Part shown: piece after piece, positions 62,770-64,000 of the stretch | Numbering within the stretch: position 1 is the stretch's first letter | Layout of the letters: every line of letters begins with the position of its first letter | DNA from: CATQHD01 sp965202675 | GTDB taxonomy: Bacteria > Actinomycetota > Acidimicrobiia > Spongiisociales > Spongiisociaceae | Reading direction: 5' to 3' | Length of the DNA: 64,000 nt | NCBI GenBank assembly: GCA_965202675.1 | Contig: OZ241842.1 | Coordinates: 186,001-250,000, forward strand | The notes under the pieces: generated by a model | Database searches by the model: none | What the model saw: the letters and a program-made list of their open reading frames with translations, nothing else | Told to the model about the DNA's origin: nothing | Translations under genes and position numbers: made by a program

Positions 62770-64000
62770 TTACAGGCCGAGCCGGTTGATCCCGTCTATG
62801 GCGGCCGTCATGTAGGCCTCGGCGAGGGTGGGGTGGCTGATGATGGCCTCCACGAAATAGTCGATCGTCCCGCCGTGGGCGATCACCGCCTGCCCGATGT
62901 GTATCGCCTCCGCCGCGCCCTCGCCCACGATGTGGACGCCGAGCAGCCGGCGGTTGTCCATGTTGAAGAGCAGCTTCAGGAATCCGGCGTCCACCCCCTT
63001 GACGATGCTGTTGACGTTCTCCCGGTAGTCGGCCTTGCCGACCTCGTAGGGGATGCCCTCGTCCGTCAGCTCGGCCTCCGTCTTGCCGACCACGGCCACC
63101 TCGGGGATGGTCTTGATCATGTAGGGCAGCAGCCCCCGGTAACTGTCGGTGGGGAGGCCGTAGGCGTGGCGGGCGGCCAGGCGGCCCTGCATGCGGGAGG
63201 TGGAGGCCAGGTCGGGAAAGCCGATCACCCCGCCCGCGGCGTATATGCCCTCGACGGAGGTCTGGTAGTTCTCGTCCACCTCCAGCCGGCCCCGGTCGTC
63301 GGCCTGCAGCCCGGCGGCTTCGAGGTTGAGCGTCTCGGTGCAGCCGGTGCGCCCGACGCAGTACATGACCGAGTCGGTGACGATCTTCTTGTTGCTCTCG
63401 AGCATGACGCGCACCCGGTTGCCGCGCTCGTCGATGTGGTACTCGATGTCGAAGACCGCCTCGTTGAGGCGCATCGTCACCCCGTTCTGGCGCAGGTGGT
63501 AGGCGAGCACGTCGGTTACCTCGTCGTCCATGAAGGGCAGGAGCCGGTTCTTGCGGTCGACGAGGGTAACCCGGATGCCCAGCGCCGCGAAGGTGCTGCA
63601 GTACTCCAGGCCGATGGCGCCGGCGCCGATCACGGTGAGCGTGCGGGGCAGATCGTCCATGTTCATGGCCTGGTCGCTGACGATGATCATCCGCCCGTCG
63701 GCGTGGACGACCGGGGGAGGGGTGGAATAGGTGCCCACGGCGATGACCGCCTTGTCGGTGGTGATGGTGCGGTTCGACCGGCCTTCGTCCGATGAGAGGT
63801 TGATGGTGTGGGGGTCGATGAAGGAACCCTCGGCGGTGATCATCTCGATCCGGTTCTTGGCGAGCTGGCTGCGCAGGATGTGGATGTGCTGCTGGGTTAC
63901 GTAGTTGTTGCGCATCATCAGATCGCCCAGCGTGATGTGCTGCTTGACGGCGTAGGACTCGCCGTAGATGGAGCGCTCTCGGTAACCGGTCAGGTGCATC
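62770..64000 (-). CDS. sthA: Soluble pyridine nucleotide transhydrogenase (Si-specific), N terminus outside window
   Basis: The visible 410 residues cover the second half of the FAD domain, the NAD(P) domain and the dimerisation domain of the SthA/lipoamide-dehydrogenase family. Motifs: AVIAVGTYSTPPP, the second Rossmann loop LTVIGAGAIGLEYCSTFAALGIRVTLVD, DSVMYCVGRTGCTETLNLEAAGL, SVEGIYAAGGVIGFPDLASTSRMQGRLAA and the interface segment HIGQAVIAHGGTIDYFVEAIISHPTLAEAY. It moves hydride between NADPH and NAD+. The usual IYAxGD motif is AAGG here, so the conserved FAD-contacting Asp is replaced by Gly. The first FAD-binding GxGxxG and catalytic-region residues lie right of the window. The ATG at 63999 is probably internal. 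Confidence 0.85.
   Translation of the reverse strand, partial: MHLTGYRERSIYGESYAVKQHITLGDLMMRNNYVTQQHIHILRSQLAKNRIEMITAEGSFIDPHTINLSSDEGRSNRTITTDKAVIAVGTYSTPPPVVHADGRMIIVSDQAMNMDDLPRTLTVIGAGAIGLEYCSTFAALGIRVTLVDRKNRLLPFMDDEVTDVLAYHLRQNGVTMRLNEAVFDIEYHIDERGNRVRVMLESNKKIVTDSVMYCVGRTGCTETLNLEAAGLQADDRGRLEVDENYQTSVEGIYAAGGVIGFPDLASTSRMQGRLAARHAYGLPTDSYRGLLPYMIKTIPEVAVVGKTEAELTDEGIPYEVGKADYRENVNSIVKGVDAGFLKLLFNMDNRRLLGVHIVGEGAAEAIHIGQAVIAHGGTIDYFVEAIISHPTLAEAYMTAAIDGINRLGL

Overview
The window is high-GC DNA from an actinobacterium, possibly Acidimicrobiia-like. This rests on content: a LigB-type ATP-dependent DNA ligase, a RecQ helicase fused to a phosphoribosyltransferase-like tail beside a DprA-like gene, a DUF222-HNH protein, a nitrobindin-like FABP protein, many GTG starts, leaderless-looking promoters and a CGAAC-N4-GTTCG LexA box. 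The lineage is an inference; no rRNA or tRNA was found.

Layout. 1-3.8 kb: a broken glutamine synthetase tail, an orphan Phd-type antitoxin, the first copy of a dispersed repeat, an SRPBCC protein, a glutamine-synthetase-like ligase and a DM13 membrane protein. 3.9-10.4 kb: a DprA-like/RecQ-PRTase pair, a PLP aminotransferase and dehydratase, and a low-GC island with a DUF6338 membrane protein. 10.6-13.3 kb: a frameshifted DNA methyltransferase, a nitrobindin-like protein and MsrA. 13.66-21.45 kb: a tight six-gene envelope operon (SLH protein, two paralogous lipoproteins, a coiled-coil adaptor with a peptidoglycan-binding-like region, ABC ATPase, MacB-like permease). 22.6-24.4 kb: a lower-GC operon of DprA plus a ComF-like phosphoribosyltransferase behind a LexA box. 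24.7-28.5 kb: ligB, an MFS transporter and a class I aldolase. 28.6-34.5 kb: a transposon landing zone with an ISL3 element and an IS1380-type element, both with visible target-site duplications, a DUF222-HNH gene and two copies of the dispersed repeat. 35.0-59.9 kb: one gene of about 25 kb for a secreted surface protein of about 8,300 residues, with about 60 Calx-beta-like units, a proline-rich linker, a cadherin-like domain and three SLH domains. 60-62.2 kb: an XRE/nucleotidyltransferase pair and a decayed ATPase-type regulator. 62.8-64 kb: a truncated soluble transhydrogenase.

Three themes stand out. (1) Surface biology: the giant protein and the SLH protein of the 13.7-kb operon share SLH modules and a related C-terminal beta domain, so both are probably anchored to the same wall polymer; the adjacent ABC/adaptor system may serve the envelope. 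The giant gene has visible higher-order duplications of 3, 5 and 8 units. (2) DNA uptake or defence: two separate DprA/phosphoribosyltransferase associations, one under a LexA-type box, plus a methyltransferase, orphan or broken toxin-antitoxin parts and several homopolymer frameshifts. (3) A dispersed repeat of about 0.5 kb, in four copies on the same strand. Each copy has a -35/-10 promoter pair with a 17-bp spacer, a conserved stretch of about 100 nt and a hairpin plus T tract. Between the two best copies every base difference would change an amino acid, so a small RNA or a non-coding mobile element fits better than a peptide.
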